Assembly: GCA_013152995.1 (NCBI GenBank)
Contig: JAADFH010000023.1
Coordinates: 1 to 6,602, forward strand
Length of the DNA: 6,602 nt
Source: Methanobacteriota archaeon
GTDB taxonomy: Archaea > Hydrothermarchaeota > Hydrothermarchaeia > Hydrothermarchaeales > BMS3B
Reading direction: 5' to 3'
The position numbers and the translations under genes were made by a program. Shown piece by piece: positions 1 through 6,291 of the stretch (position 1 is the first letter of the stretch; each line of letters opens with the position of its first letter). The notes beneath the pieces were generated by a model, which did no database searches, was not told the origin of the DNA, and saw only the letters and a list, made by a program, of their open reading frames with translations.

Positions 1-1346
1 ACCCCATAGACTACAGGTACGGCAGCCCCGAGATGCGGCGCGTGTTTGAAGAAGAGGCAAGACTGCAGAGGCTGCTTGAAGTTGAGGCAGCTCTGGCGAA
101 GGCGCATGCGGAGCTGGGGAACATTCCAAAGGAGGCTGCGGAGGAAATCGCAAGGAAGGCAAGCACAGAGCACGTGAAGCTTGAGCGGGTGAAGGAGATA
201 GAGGCTGAGACCAAGCACGACCTCATGGCGGTGGTTAAGGCACTGGCAGAGCGGTGCGGCGAAGCTGGAAGATACGTGCACCTGGGTGCAACCTCCTACG
301 ACATCGTTGACACCGCAAACGCCCTGCAGTTCAGAGACGCCCTCGTTGAGGCTGACCTCTACGAGCTTGAGGGCATCCTGCTGGAGCTGGCTGAGAAGCA
401 CAAGAGCACGGTTGCGATAGGCAGAACCCACGGGCAGCACGCCCTGCCCATAACCTACGGGCTGAAGTTTGCAATCTGGGCGAGGGAGCTCAGAAGACAC
501 CTGCAGAGGCTGCAGGAGGCTAAGAAGCGTGTGCTCGTGGGCAAGATGAGCGGTGCCGTAGGCACAATGGCGGGCTTCGGAAGGCGGGGGATAGAGCTGC
601 AGGAGCGGGTGATGCGCATGCTCGGGCTCAGGGCACCCTTAGTGAGCTCGCAGGTGGTGCAGCGGGACAGGTATGCGGAGCTGCTCAGCCTGCTCGCGCT
701 GATTGCCGCAACCCTGGACAAGATGGCAAAAGAGGTCAGGAACCTCATGCGCACCGAGATTGCCGAGCTGAGGGAGCCCTTCGCGGAGAAGCAGGTGGGC
801 TCCAGCACCATGCCCCACAAGCGCAACCCCGTGAACGCGGAGAACATCTGCGGTCTTGCGAGGGTGGTTAAGAGCAACGTCTTCGTGGCGCTTGAGAACG
901 TAGCCTTGGAGCACGAGCGTGACCTCACCAACTCAAGTGCAGAGAGGGTGATAATACCCGAGAGCTTCATGCTTGTTGATGAGATGCTGAAGAGGGCAAA
1001 GAAAATCTTCTCAAACCTTGAGATAGACATGAAGAACGTGCGCAAAAACCTGGAGCTCACGAGGGGCATGAACCTGGCAGAGGCGGTGATGCTCAGGCTT
1101 ACCGAGCGCGGGATGAGTCGCCAGGAGGCGCACGAGCTTCTGAGGAGGCTGGCGATGAAGGCGTGGGAGGAGGAGAGAAGCTTTGAGGACGTGCTGATTG
1201 AGAGCGAGGAGGTTACAAGGCTTCTCAGTCCTTCGGAGATAAAAGAGGCTCTGAAGCCGGAGAACTACATCGGACTTGCGGTGGAGCTCGTGGAGCGTGC
1301 GGTTGAGCAGGCTAAGAGGGAGCGCTCTCAGAGCAATATTAATTAA
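1..1346 (+). CDS. purB: Adenylosuccinate lyase, 5' end cut by window edge
   Basis: This enzyme of the fumarase/aspartase superfamily acts in the cytosol. It removes fumarate from SAICAR in purine synthesis and from adenylosuccinate in the final step to AMP. The reading frame is open from base 3 and codes PIDYRYGSPEM before the first in-window ATG at 33. That matches the usual family start (HPIDYRYGS), so the true start lies just left of the window and the ATG at 33 is internal. Visible motifs are GRTHGQHALP (nt 420-449, a catalytic His region), MSGAVGTMAGFG (nt about 546-581) and the superfamily signature GSSTMPHKRNP (nt 798-830), whose flexible loop carries the catalytic Ser. About 448 residues are visible, close to the family's usual length, and the TAA stop is at 1344-1346. 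It is the first visible gene of the rightward group, followed 23 bp later by the PHP gene. The last codons are strikingly AT-rich compared with the rest. Confidence 0.96.
   Translation, partial: PIDYRYGSPEMRRVFEEEARLQRLLEVEAALAKAHAELGNIPKEAAEEIARKASTEHVKLERVKEIEAETKHDLMAVVKALAERCGEAGRYVHLGATSYDIVDTANALQFRDALVEADLYELEGILLELAEKHKSTVAIGRTHGQHALPITYGLKFAIWARELRRHLQRLQEAKKRVLVGKMSGAVGTMAGFGRRGIELQERVMRMLGLRAPLVSSQVVQRDRYAELLSLLALIAATLDKMAKEVRNLMRTEIAELREPFAEKQVGSSTMPHKRNPVNAENICGLARVVKSNVFVALENVALEHERDLTNSSAERVIIPESFMLVDEMLKRAKKIFSNLEIDMKNVRKNLELTRGMNLAEAVMLRLTERGMSRQEAHELLRRLAMKAWEEERSFEDVLIESEEVTRLLSPSEIKEALKPENYIGLAVELVERAVEQAKRERSQSNIN
1334..1346 (+). promoter_or_regulatory. Candidate TATA box for the PHP gene
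   Basis: An AT-only run (AATATTAATTAA and neighbours) spans the last codons of purB in otherwise GC-rich DNA. Its centre lies about 30 nt before the PHP ATG at 1370. Archaeal transcription usually starts about 25 nt after the TATA centre, which would put the start within a few bases of the ATG and give a nearly leaderless mRNA. The PHP gene also lacks a well-placed Shine-Dalgarno site: the only candidate, AGGGG at 1346-1350, ends 19 nt before the ATG. The assignment rests on position and composition only, and chance AT-richness at the gene end is the alternative. Confidence 0.35.
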
Positions 1347-1369
1347 GGGGTTGCAACCAGCATGTAGGC

Positions 1370-2011
1370 ATGTACGACCTGCACGTTCATTCCGTGCTGA
1401 GCGACGGCGAGCTCGTGCCGGCGGAGATTGCCAGGAGGTATGCCGCAAAAGGCTTCAGGGCAGTTGCCATAACCGACCACGCCGACTCCACCAACCTTGA
1501 GCACCTGCTGCGCTGCCTGAGCGGCGTTGCGGAGGAGCTTGAGGGGCACGGAATCAGGGTGCTGGCGGGTGTGGAGCTCACCCACGTACCCCCCGCAAGA
1601 ATCGCCAGCTTGGCGGCGAGGGCAAAGGTTCTGGGGGCTGAGCTGGTACTGGTGCACGGAGAGAGCATAGCCGAGCCGGTTGCAGAGGGCACCAACAGGG
1701 CGGCGATTGAGTGCGGAGAGGTTGACATCCTTGCCCACCCCGGGCTCATAACGCCAGAGGATGCTGAGCTTGCGGCAGAGAATGGGGTGCTTCTGGAGCT
1801 GAGCCTGCGGAGGGGGCACTGCCTGACCAACGGGCACGTGGCGAGGGCTGCGGCTGAGGCGGGGGCGGAGCTGATACTGGGGAGTGATGCGCACTCGCCC
1901 AACGATATTCCCGAGACCGGGGAGATGATTAAAGCCGCAATGGGGGCTGGACTGAGCAGAAAGCAATCTGAAATAATTGCAAACGTTAATCCTGAAAGTC
2001 TGTTAAAGTAA
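1370..2011 (+). CDS. PHP-domain metal-dependent phosphoesterase (histidinol-phosphatase-like)
   Basis: This 213-residue protein is a single PHP domain, a distorted TIM barrel that binds up to three metal ions and usually hydrolyses phosphoesters. The full metal-ligand set is visible: HVH at residues 5-7, TDHAD at 35-39, Glu69 in the GVELTH segment, His96 (VHGES), His123 (AHPG) and Asp173/His175 (SDAHSP). These intact ligands suggest an active enzyme. The family includes histidinol-phosphate phosphatases and other small-molecule phosphatases, and no his gene is nearby, so the substrate is unknown. There is no signal peptide or membrane segment, so it is probably cytosolic. ATG 1370 is the only usable start, because an in-frame stop (TAA at 1340-1342) lies just upstream and no other start codon falls between. 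It follows purB by 23 bp and precedes gar1 by 29 bp. No strong ribosome site precedes it, unlike most genes here. Confidence 0.88.
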   Translation: MYDLHVHSVLSDGELVPAEIARRYAAKGFRAVAITDHADSTNLEHLLRCLSGVAEELEGHGIRVLAGVELTHVPPARIASLAARAKVLGAELVLVHGESIAEPVAEGTNRAAIECGEVDILAHPGLITPEDAELAAENGVLLELSLRRGHCLTNGHVARAAAEAGAELILGSDAHSPNDIPETGEMIKAAMGAGLSRKQSEIIANVNPESLLK

Positions 2012-2020
2012 ATTTTTATT
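2003..2020 (+). promoter_or_regulatory. AT-rich spacer between PHP gene and gar1
   Basis: The stop codon of the PHP gene lies in an 18-bp AT-rich stretch containing a T5 run (2013-2017) followed by ATT. Archaeal terminators are often short T runs on the coding strand, so this could be a weak terminator for the purB-PHP transcript. It could also be a TATA-like element for gar1-tfb. A start about 25 nt downstream would, however, fall at or beyond the good Shine-Dalgarno site at 2028-2034, which argues mildly for a terminator or plain read-through. I cannot decide between these. Confidence 0.25.
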
Positions 2021-2027
2021 CTGCCTC

Positions 2028-2034
2028 GGAGGAG
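2028..2034 (+). promoter_or_regulatory. Shine-Dalgarno site fixing the TTG start of gar1
   Basis: GGAGGAG ends 6 nt before the TTG at 2041, which is ideal spacing. It supports a TTG start for gar1; no other start codon lies at a suitable distance. Confidence 0.75.
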
Positions 2035-2040
2035 AGCGAA

Positions 2041-2331
2041 TTGAGGGTTCTGGGACAGCTGGTCCACGTGAGCAGGAGCGGAGCGCTCATCTTCCGGGGG
2101 AGGGAGTATCCTCCGCTGTATGCGGAGGTTGTCACGCGCGGCGGTGAGTGCATAGGCAGGGTCGTGGACATAATAGGTCCAGCCTCACACCCTTACTTTG
2201 TGGTTGTGCCTGAGAAGGAGCCGGACAGCAGGGTGCTTGAAGATGCAAAGGCGGGAAGAGTATATGTAAAGAAAGAGGAGAGGAGGAGGTCCTTTGGGAA
2301 AGGAGGTAGAATACAGAGACAGGTGTCCTGA
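2041..2331 (+). CDS. gar1: H/ACA RNA-protein complex subunit Gar1
   Basis: This 96-residue protein is a small archaeal Gar1, one of the core proteins of H/ACA guide ribonucleoproteins (with Cbf5, Nop10 and L7Ae). These complexes convert chosen uridines of rRNA to pseudouridine. Gar1 binds Cbf5 and is thought to help substrate loading and product release. Recognition rests on the overall fold pattern: [17 protein letters not shown] at the N-terminus, then the typical core [19 protein letters not shown] (about residues 38-56), which forms the six-stranded barrel. A basic tail (KKEERRRS and the residues after it) ends the protein. Archaeal Gar1 is usually of this length and lacks the Gly/Arg-rich arms of eukaryotic Gar1. 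It starts with TTG after a strong ribosome site. Its last 38 nt overlap the start of tfb, an arrangement in keeping with the gar1-tfb order seen in many Euryarchaeota. Confidence 0.87.
   Translation: MRVLGQLVHVSRSGALIFRGREYPPLYAEVVTRGGECIGRVVDIIGPASHPYFVVVPEKEPDSRVLEDAKAGRVYVKKEERRRSFGKGGRIQRQVS
2261..2270 (+). promoter_or_regulatory. Candidate TATA box for tfb inside gar1
   Basis: TATATGTAAA lies inside the gar1 coding region, preceded by a purine-rich segment (GGGAAGAG) that could serve as a BRE. Its centre is about 26-30 nt before the tfb TTG at 2294, so a transcript from here would begin almost at the start codon. A good Shine-Dalgarno site also sits between them, so co-translation from the gar1 message is the competing explanation. 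Confidence 0.3.
2281..2290 (+). promoter_or_regulatory. Shine-Dalgarno site for tfb, nested in gar1
   Basis: AGGAGGAGGT ends 3 nt before the TTG at 2294. It overlaps the gar1 codons for the basic RRR segment. Spacing is short but the match to the 16S tail is strong, and an in-frame stop not far upstream leaves this TTG as the only start that keeps the zinc ribbon complete. Confidence 0.65.
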
Positions 2332-3217
2332 GTGTGGTAGCAGCTACCTGAGCTACGACGACGGCAGGGCAGAGATAGTGTGCAACAGCTGCGGTCTCGT
2401 GGTGGATGAAGGGCTGGTGGACGAGGGTCCCGAGTGGCGTGCCTTTGACCACGAACAGTCTGTGAAGCGCACCCGCACGGGAGCACCGCTCACCTACACC
2501 ATCCACGACAAGGGGCTGAGCACCGTCATAGACTGGCGCAACAAGGACAGCTACGGCAAGGAGCTTTCCGCAGACAGGCGAGCCCAGCTCTACCGCCTGA
2601 GGAAGTGGCAGCAGCGCATACGCGTTGGCAACGCCATGGAGCGCAACCTCGCCATAGCCCTTACAGAGCTTGAGCGCATCTCCTCACGCCTGGGGCTGCC
2701 GAAGAACGTGCGCGAGGCGGCAGCGATGCTCTACCGCAGGGCGGTTGAGAAGGGCTTGATCAGGGGCAGGAGCATAGAGGGCGTTACCGCTGCTGCAATC
2801 TACGCCTCATGCAGGCAGTGCGGAGTTCCTAGAACCTTGGACGAGATTGCAGATGCAGCAAAGCTCAACCGCAAGGAGATCGGAAGAACCTACCGCTTTG
2901 TTGCGCGTGAGCTCGGGCTGAGCCTGCGCCCCACCACGCCGGTTGACTACATAGAGCGCTTCGGAAGCGCCCTCAACCTGAGCGGGGAGGTGAGGAGCAA
3001 GGCGAGGGAAATCCTGAAGAAAGCCATGGACAGGGAGCTCACCTCGGGCAGGGGTCCCACTGGAGTTAGCGCCGCTGCGCTGTACATTGCTGGAGTGCTT
3101 CTCGGGGAGCGCAGAACCCAGAGGGAGGTGGCAGAAGTAGCGGGGGTGACTGAGGTAACGATACGCAACCGCTACAAGGAGATGGCAGAGGAGCTTGACA
3201 TAGAGATAACCCTCTGA
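2294..3217 (+). CDS. tfb: Transcription initiation factor B (TFIIB homologue)
   Basis: TFB binds the TBP-TATA complex and the BRE element and recruits archaeal RNA polymerase. The 307-residue product has the complete TFB layout. An N-terminal zinc ribbon uses Cys11, Cys14, Cys30 and Cys33 (CPECG...CNSCG). The B-reader and linker follow at about 45-95, including GPEWRAFD and the TGAPLT and DKGLSTVI segments. Two cyclin-like repeats occupy about 110-205 and 210-300. The second ends in a helix-turn-helix ([23 protein letters not shown], about 275-297) that contacts BRE. Length is normal for the family. The start is TTG at 2294; Cys11 leaves no room for a later start. It overlaps gar1 by 38 nt, suggesting coupled translation, and a TATA-like box inside gar1 may give it its own promoter. 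Whether this is the only TFB of the organism cannot be told from the window. The TGA stop is 15 bp from the oppositely oriented argF stop. Confidence 0.97.
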   Translation: MGKEVEYRDRCPECGSSYLSYDDGRAEIVCNSCGLVVDEGLVDEGPEWRAFDHEQSVKRTRTGAPLTYTIHDKGLSTVIDWRNKDSYGKELSADRRAQLYRLRKWQQRIRVGNAMERNLAIALTELERISSRLGLPKNVREAAAMLYRRAVEKGLIRGRSIEGVTAAAIYASCRQCGVPRTLDEIADAAKLNRKEIGRTYRFVARELGLSLRPTTPVDYIERFGSALNLSGEVRSKAREILKKAMDRELTSGRGPTGVSAAALYIAGVLLGERRTQREVAEVAGVTEVTIRNRYKEMAEELDIEITL

Positions 3218-3232
3218 GCCTGGTACAAGAGC
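3218..3232. other. 15-bp convergent junction between tfb and argF
   Basis: The whole gap between the two opposing groups is 15 bp, with no T run and no hairpin inside it. Each transcript must end within the other's coding region, or nearly so, producing overlapping antisense 3' ends. Confidence 0.8.
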
Positions 3233-4132
3233 CTAAGCGAGCAGCTTCAGAAGTATAGCCTTCTGCACGTGCAGCCTGTTCTCCGCCTGCTGCCAGACCA
3301 CAGAGGCGCTGCCGTCCATCACCTCATCCGTAATCTCCAGCCCCCGCTTTGCGGGCAGGCAGTGCATCACCTTGGCTTCGGGCGCATGCCTCAGCAGCTC
3401 CGAGTTGAGCTGGAAGCTTCTGAAGCGCCTCAGCCTCTCCTGCTCCTCATCCTCCTGCCCCATGCTCACCCACACATCAGTGTACACGAAGTCCGCACCC
3501 TCAACAGCCTGCTCTGGAGAGTGCAGCACCTCTATGCTTGCGCCGCTCCTCTCAGCCAGCTCTAAGGCTTTTCTAACCACCTCCTGCCGCGGCTCGTAGC
3601 CCTCTGGGGAGGCGCAGGAGAAGCGCATCCCGAGCATGGCGCTGCCCAGCATGAGCGAGTGGCACACATTGTTCCCATCACCCACATAAGCCAGCTTCAA
3701 GCCGCTGAGCTCGCCCCTCAGCTCCCGCATGGTGAAGAAATCGCTCAGCGCCTGGCAGGGGTGCTCAAGCTCCGTGAGACCGTTAATCACTGGCACCTCC
3801 GCATGCCTTGCGAACTCCTCCACATCCTCATGCCTCCTGGCGCGTATAAGCACGGCATCAACATACCTGCTCAGCGTCCTTGCGGTGTCTGCTATGCTCT
3901 CCCCCCTTCCCATCTGCATCTCCCTGGGGCTCAGGTATATCGCATGCCCTCCCAGCTGCGTCATCGCCACCTCAAAGCTCACCCTGGTTCTGGTTGAGGC
4001 TTTCTCAAATATCATCGCCAGGCTGCGGTTCCTGAGCTCGTCGCCCTTAGCACCACCCGCCTTGAGCCTCTCCGCAAGCTCAAACAGCTCCTCCACCATG
4101 CCCTCAAAGTCGGTAAAAGAGAGGATGTGCAT
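3233..4132 (-). CDS. argF: Ornithine carbamoyltransferase
   Basis: This cytosolic enzyme joins carbamoyl phosphate to ornithine, giving citrulline for arginine synthesis. In 299 residues it shows the carbamoyl-phosphate motif STRTR (46-50), HPCQ (124-127), the ornithine-side loop DVWVSMG (219-225) and HCLPA (257-261). The SMG and HCLPA motifs separate it from aspartate carbamoyltransferase. Length is a little short of, but within, the usual range of about 300-330. I prefer ATG at 4132, which overlaps the purD stop by one base (TGATG) and has a GGGGTGA-type site 3 nt upstream. A GTG directly before it (4135) is also in frame and would overlap purD by four bases, but the ribosome site would then touch the start codon. 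It is the last gene of the leftward group and ends in TAG 15 bp from the tfb stop. No terminator is visible. Position after purD suggests co-expression only; the two pathways differ. Confidence 0.95.
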   Translation of the reverse strand: MHILSFTDFEGMVEELFELAERLKAGGAKGDELRNRSLAMIFEKASTRTRVSFEVAMTQLGGHAIYLSPREMQMGRGESIADTARTLSRYVDAVLIRARRHEDVEEFARHAEVPVINGLTELEHPCQALSDFFTMRELRGELSGLKLAYVGDGNNVCHSLMLGSAMLGMRFSCASPEGYEPRQEVVRKALELAERSGASIEVLHSPEQAVEGADFVYTDVWVSMGQEDEEQERLRRFRSFQLNSELLRHAPEAKVMHCLPAKRGLEITDEVMDGSASVVWQQAENRLHVQKAILLKLLA

Positions 4133-5457
4133 CACTCACCCCTCAGCTTCCTCAGCCTCTGCAGCTTTCTCTCTATGAGCTCCTTGGTGCCTATGTCCCG
4201 CCTGTGGTACAGGTGCTCACCCCTCACATGCGAGGTTGCACGCTCCGCTATGCGCTCCGCCTCCTCAAGACTCTCCGCCAGCCCCACAACCGCCACACTC
4301 CTTGAGGTGGTGGTGTACAGCCTGCCATCCTGCTGGTTGACCGCAGCGTAGTAGAGCAGCGCGCCCTCCCTGGAGATAGCCGCCTCATCCACACTAATCT
4401 CAGCGGGCGGTGCTGGGGATACCCCGTACCCCTTCGGCACTATGTACTTGCACACGCTCGCAAGCCTCTTAAACTTCGGCTCACTCTTAAGCCTCCCCTC
4501 AGCTATCTGCATGCAGAGCTCCGCAAAGCTGCTGTCAAGCAGCGAGAGCACATTCATAGCCTCTGGGTCGCCGAAGCGGCAGTTGAACTCCACCAGCTTC
4601 ACCTCCCTGCCCAGGATGAACTGTCCGTACAGCACGCCCCTGTAGTCCTCCCCCGTCTCCTTCCTCAGCGCCTCCGCCGTCTTCCTTATAATCTCAACCG
4701 CCTGCGAGTACTCCTCCTCACCGAGGAAGGGAAGAAGACCGTCGGGCATTGAGTAGGAACCCATCCCGCCGGTGTTGTGCCCCCTGTCTCCCTCAAACGC
4801 CCGCTTGTGGTCCTGCACCGCGGGCATGGGCTTGACCACCCCTCCCGCCACAAACGCCTGCACCGTGAACTCCTCCCCCACGAGCTTCTCCTCTATCACC
4901 ACCTCCCCGCCGCCTATGCGCTGCTCAACAACCTGCTTAGCGTAAGCCTTGGCTTCCTCCCTGTCAGCCAGATGCTCGCCCATGACCTTCACACCCTTGC
5001 CCCCTGTCAGCCCCGCAGGCTTCACCGCAACCTCGCCCTCAAAGCTGTCTATGAACTCAGCCGCCTCATCCGCGTCGGTGAAGCTGGCATACCTGACGTT
5101 GCCGGGTATGCGGTACCTGCTCATGAGCCACCTGCAGAAGCTCTTGCTGCCCTCTATCATCGCCAGCCTCTGCCTGGGACCCATGCAGGGCACGCCGCGC
5201 TCCTCCAGCCTGTCAGCCACGCCAGCGCACAGCGGCGCCTCCGGTCCAACCACCGCCAGCTCCACGCCCCAGCGCTCCGCCGCCTCAGCCACCTTCTCAA
5301 CCTCAGTCTCCTTTGCTATCTCAACCCCGCGGCACAGCCTGAGAATGCCGGGATTGCGGTTGCCCATCACCGCGTACAGCTCAACCCCCTCGCTCCTGCA
5401 CAGCGCCTCAGCTATCGCATGCTCCCTCGCACCGCCGCCTACCAGCATGACCTTCAT
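4132..5457 (-). CDS. purD: Phosphoribosylamine--glycine ligase (GAR synthetase)
   Basis: PurD is the second enzyme of purine synthesis. It uses ATP to couple glycine to phosphoribosylamine, giving GAR and ADP. The 441-residue product has the complete single-function layout: N-terminal Rossmann-like domain opening with MKVMLVGGGAREHA (1-14), VGPEAPL (70-76), and the ATP-grasp core with KPAGLTGGKGV (146-156). DHKRAFEGDRGHNTGGMGSY follows at 216-235, and the metal-binding signature RFGDPEAMN is at 294-302. Length fits the family (about 430-450). The open frame runs upstream to 5493, but the ATG at 5457 has an excellent ribosome site 6 nt before it and begins exactly at the conserved MKVMLVGGG, so the extra 12 residues are not real. 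It follows truA by 36 nt and its TGA overlaps the argF start. The purine gene purB lies on the opposite strand of the same window. Confidence 0.96.
   Translation of the reverse strand: MKVMLVGGGAREHAIAEALCRSEGVELYAVMGNRNPGILRLCRGVEIAKETEVEKVAEAAERWGVELAVVGPEAPLCAGVADRLEERGVPCMGPRQRLAMIEGSKSFCRWLMSRYRIPGNVRYASFTDADEAAEFIDSFEGEVAVKPAGLTGGKGVKVMGEHLADREEAKAYAKQVVEQRIGGGEVVIEEKLVGEEFTVQAFVAGGVVKPMPAVQDHKRAFEGDRGHNTGGMGSYSMPDGLLPFLGEEEYSQAVEIIRKTAEALRKETGEDYRGVLYGQFILGREVKLVEFNCRFGDPEAMNVLSLLDSSFAELCMQIAEGRLKSEPKFKRLASVCKYIVPKGYGVSPAPPAEISVDEAAISREGALLYYAAVNQQDGRLYTTTSRSVAVVGLAESLEEAERIAERATSHVRGEHLYHRRDIGTKELIERKLQRLRKLRGE
4136..4144 (-). promoter_or_regulatory. Shine-Dalgarno site deciding the argF start
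   Basis: On the minus strand GAGGGGTGA occupies the last codons of purD. It is 3 nt from ATG 4132 and abuts GTG 4135. The better spacing supports the ATG, though both starts are possible. Confidence 0.5.
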
Positions 5458-5463
5458 CTTTAA

Positions 5464-5470
5464 ACCTCCT
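5464..5470 (-). promoter_or_regulatory. Shine-Dalgarno site fixing the purD start
   Basis: AGGAGGT on the minus strand is 6 nt before ATG 5457. It excludes the longer reading from 5493, which has no such site. Confidence 0.85.
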
Positions 5471-5489
5471 GCAAATACTGGTAACGCAT

Positions 5490-5505
5490 CCACTTAAACT
5501 TTAAC
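5490..5505 (-). promoter_or_regulatory. Weak candidate TATA-like element before purD
   Basis: The end of truA on the minus strand reads GTTAAAGTTTAAGTGG, AT-rich for this window. A start about 25 nt on would fall at about 5472, right at the purD ribosome site. It may be a secondary promoter for purD-argF, but the Lys/Val codons at the end of truA and its stop explain the composition equally well. Confidence 0.2.
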
Positions 5506-6291
5506 CCCCAGGCTGGAGAGCATCTGCCTGCTCATCTCCGCACCCGCCACAAGCTGCTCCAGCCTGTGCTGCAGCCTCTGCACCAGCTGCCTCAAAGAGT
5601 ACTCCTCATGCTCAAACTCAAACCCGTACTCCACCTCCCAGAGCACTAAGTACTCGGGCGGAGCTGGAGGGAAGCACCTCTGCACCCCCGGCTCAAGCGC
5701 CTCCTCAATCTCCTCCACCTCAATCTCTCCAGCCCCGGCAAGAAGCACAGCGGTGCACAGCCTGCGCACCATCTCACGCAGGAAGCTCTCCCCCCTGAAG
5801 CTCAGCACCACCACGCCCCCCAGCCTCTCTGCACGCACCTCCATCAGCCTCCTCACCGTGTTCCTCTGCCTGTCGCAGGTAAAGCTGTGGAAGCTGTGCC
5901 TGCCCACGAGCACGCTGCACGCACGCTCAACCCTGCGCATGCTGTAGCCCCTGTCAGGCGCAAAGTAGCGGTAGGTTCTGCTGAGCGCCGCATACCTGGG
6001 GTGGAAGCTCTCGTCAACCTCCCTCACCGCCAGCACCCTGAGGTCCTCGGGCAGGAAGGCGTTCAGGGCTCTTGGGGGCATGGGCTTGGGAAGCTCGTAG
6101 GCAAAAACATTCCCCAGGGCGCTCACAAACCTGTCGGTTCTTCCCGCGCTCTTGAACCACTCGCCACAGCCGAACCTCCTGAGCACCTTGAGAAGCTCGC
6201 CCTCCACGGTGCGCAGCCCGTTCTGCCTCTGCGAACCGTAAAAGCCGTGCCCCTCATAGTAAACCTTCGCCGCAAACCTCCTCATCCGCAT
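5494..6291 (-). CDS. truA: tRNA pseudouridine synthase A (archaeal type)
   Basis: TruA converts uridines in the tRNA anticodon arm (classically 38-40) to pseudouridine. The 265-residue product shows FAAKVYYEGHGFYGSQRQ at the N-terminus and the catalytic motif SAGRTDRFVSALG (48-60) with Asp53 as nucleophile. It also has SRTYRYF (104-110) with the conserved Tyr107, and GESFLREMVRRL (167-178). RTDR-x-VSALG in place of the bacterial RTDAGVHA fits archaeal members. Two nearby ATGs are in frame. ATG 6291 has a strong ribosome site 6 nt away and overlaps the upstream radical SAM gene by 10 nt. ATG 6285 gives a classic ATGA overlap but sits 12 nt from that site. I chose 6291. The C-terminal 40 residues (about 226-265) form a Leu/Gln-rich helical tail with heptad-like spacing (LRQLVQRLQHRLEQLV). 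TAA at 5494-5496 is followed 36 nt later by purD. Confidence 0.93.
   Translation of the reverse strand: MRMRRFAAKVYYEGHGFYGSQRQNGLRTVEGELLKVLRRFGCGEWFKSAGRTDRFVSALGNVFAYELPKPMPPRALNAFLPEDLRVLAVREVDESFHPRYAALSRTYRYFAPDRGYSMRRVERACSVLVGRHSFHSFTCDRQRNTVRRLMEVRAERLGGVVVLSFRGESFLREMVRRLCTAVLLAGAGEIEVEEIEEALEPGVQRCFPPAPPEYLVLWEVEYGFEFEHEEYSLRQLVQRLQHRLEQLVAGAEMSRQMLSSLGVKV

Noticed and set aside
970..1000. TGATGA followed by CTGA in purB, resembling C and D boxes of a guide sRNA
   Set aside because: The boxes are only a few bases apart, the second box pair is missing, and the region is conserved coding sequence.
455..1069. Long open frame (204 codons) on the minus strand opposite purB
   Set aside because: Ser/Leu-rich translation, antisense to conserved purB motifs, no ribosome site considered convincing.
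1370..2011. PHP protein as the archaeal RNase P subunit Rpp30/Rnp3
   Set aside because: Rnp3 shares the fold but, as known, lacks the metal-binding His/Asp set that is complete here.
1343..2067. Two long minus-strand frames opposite the PHP gene
   Set aside because: The plus-strand frame has the complete PHP metal site; the opposite frames are Ala/Ser- or Pro/Gln-rich with no motifs.
3248..3265. Small hairpin (CAGAAG / CTTCTG, 6-nt loop) just after tfb, as a possible terminator
   Set aside because: Only 6 bp of stem, no T run after it, and it lies in argF codons; archaeal terminators depend mainly on T tracts.
4777..5463. Long open frame (228 codons) on the plus strand opposite purD
   Set aside because: Antisense to a fully conserved purD; His/Pro/Leu-rich translation with no recognisable motif, typical of GC-rich shadow frames.
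5458..5493. Extended purD start at 5493 (12 extra residues)
   Set aside because: No ribosome site, and the AGGAGGT at 5464-5470 lies inside the extension, 6 nt from the conserved MKVMLVGGG start.
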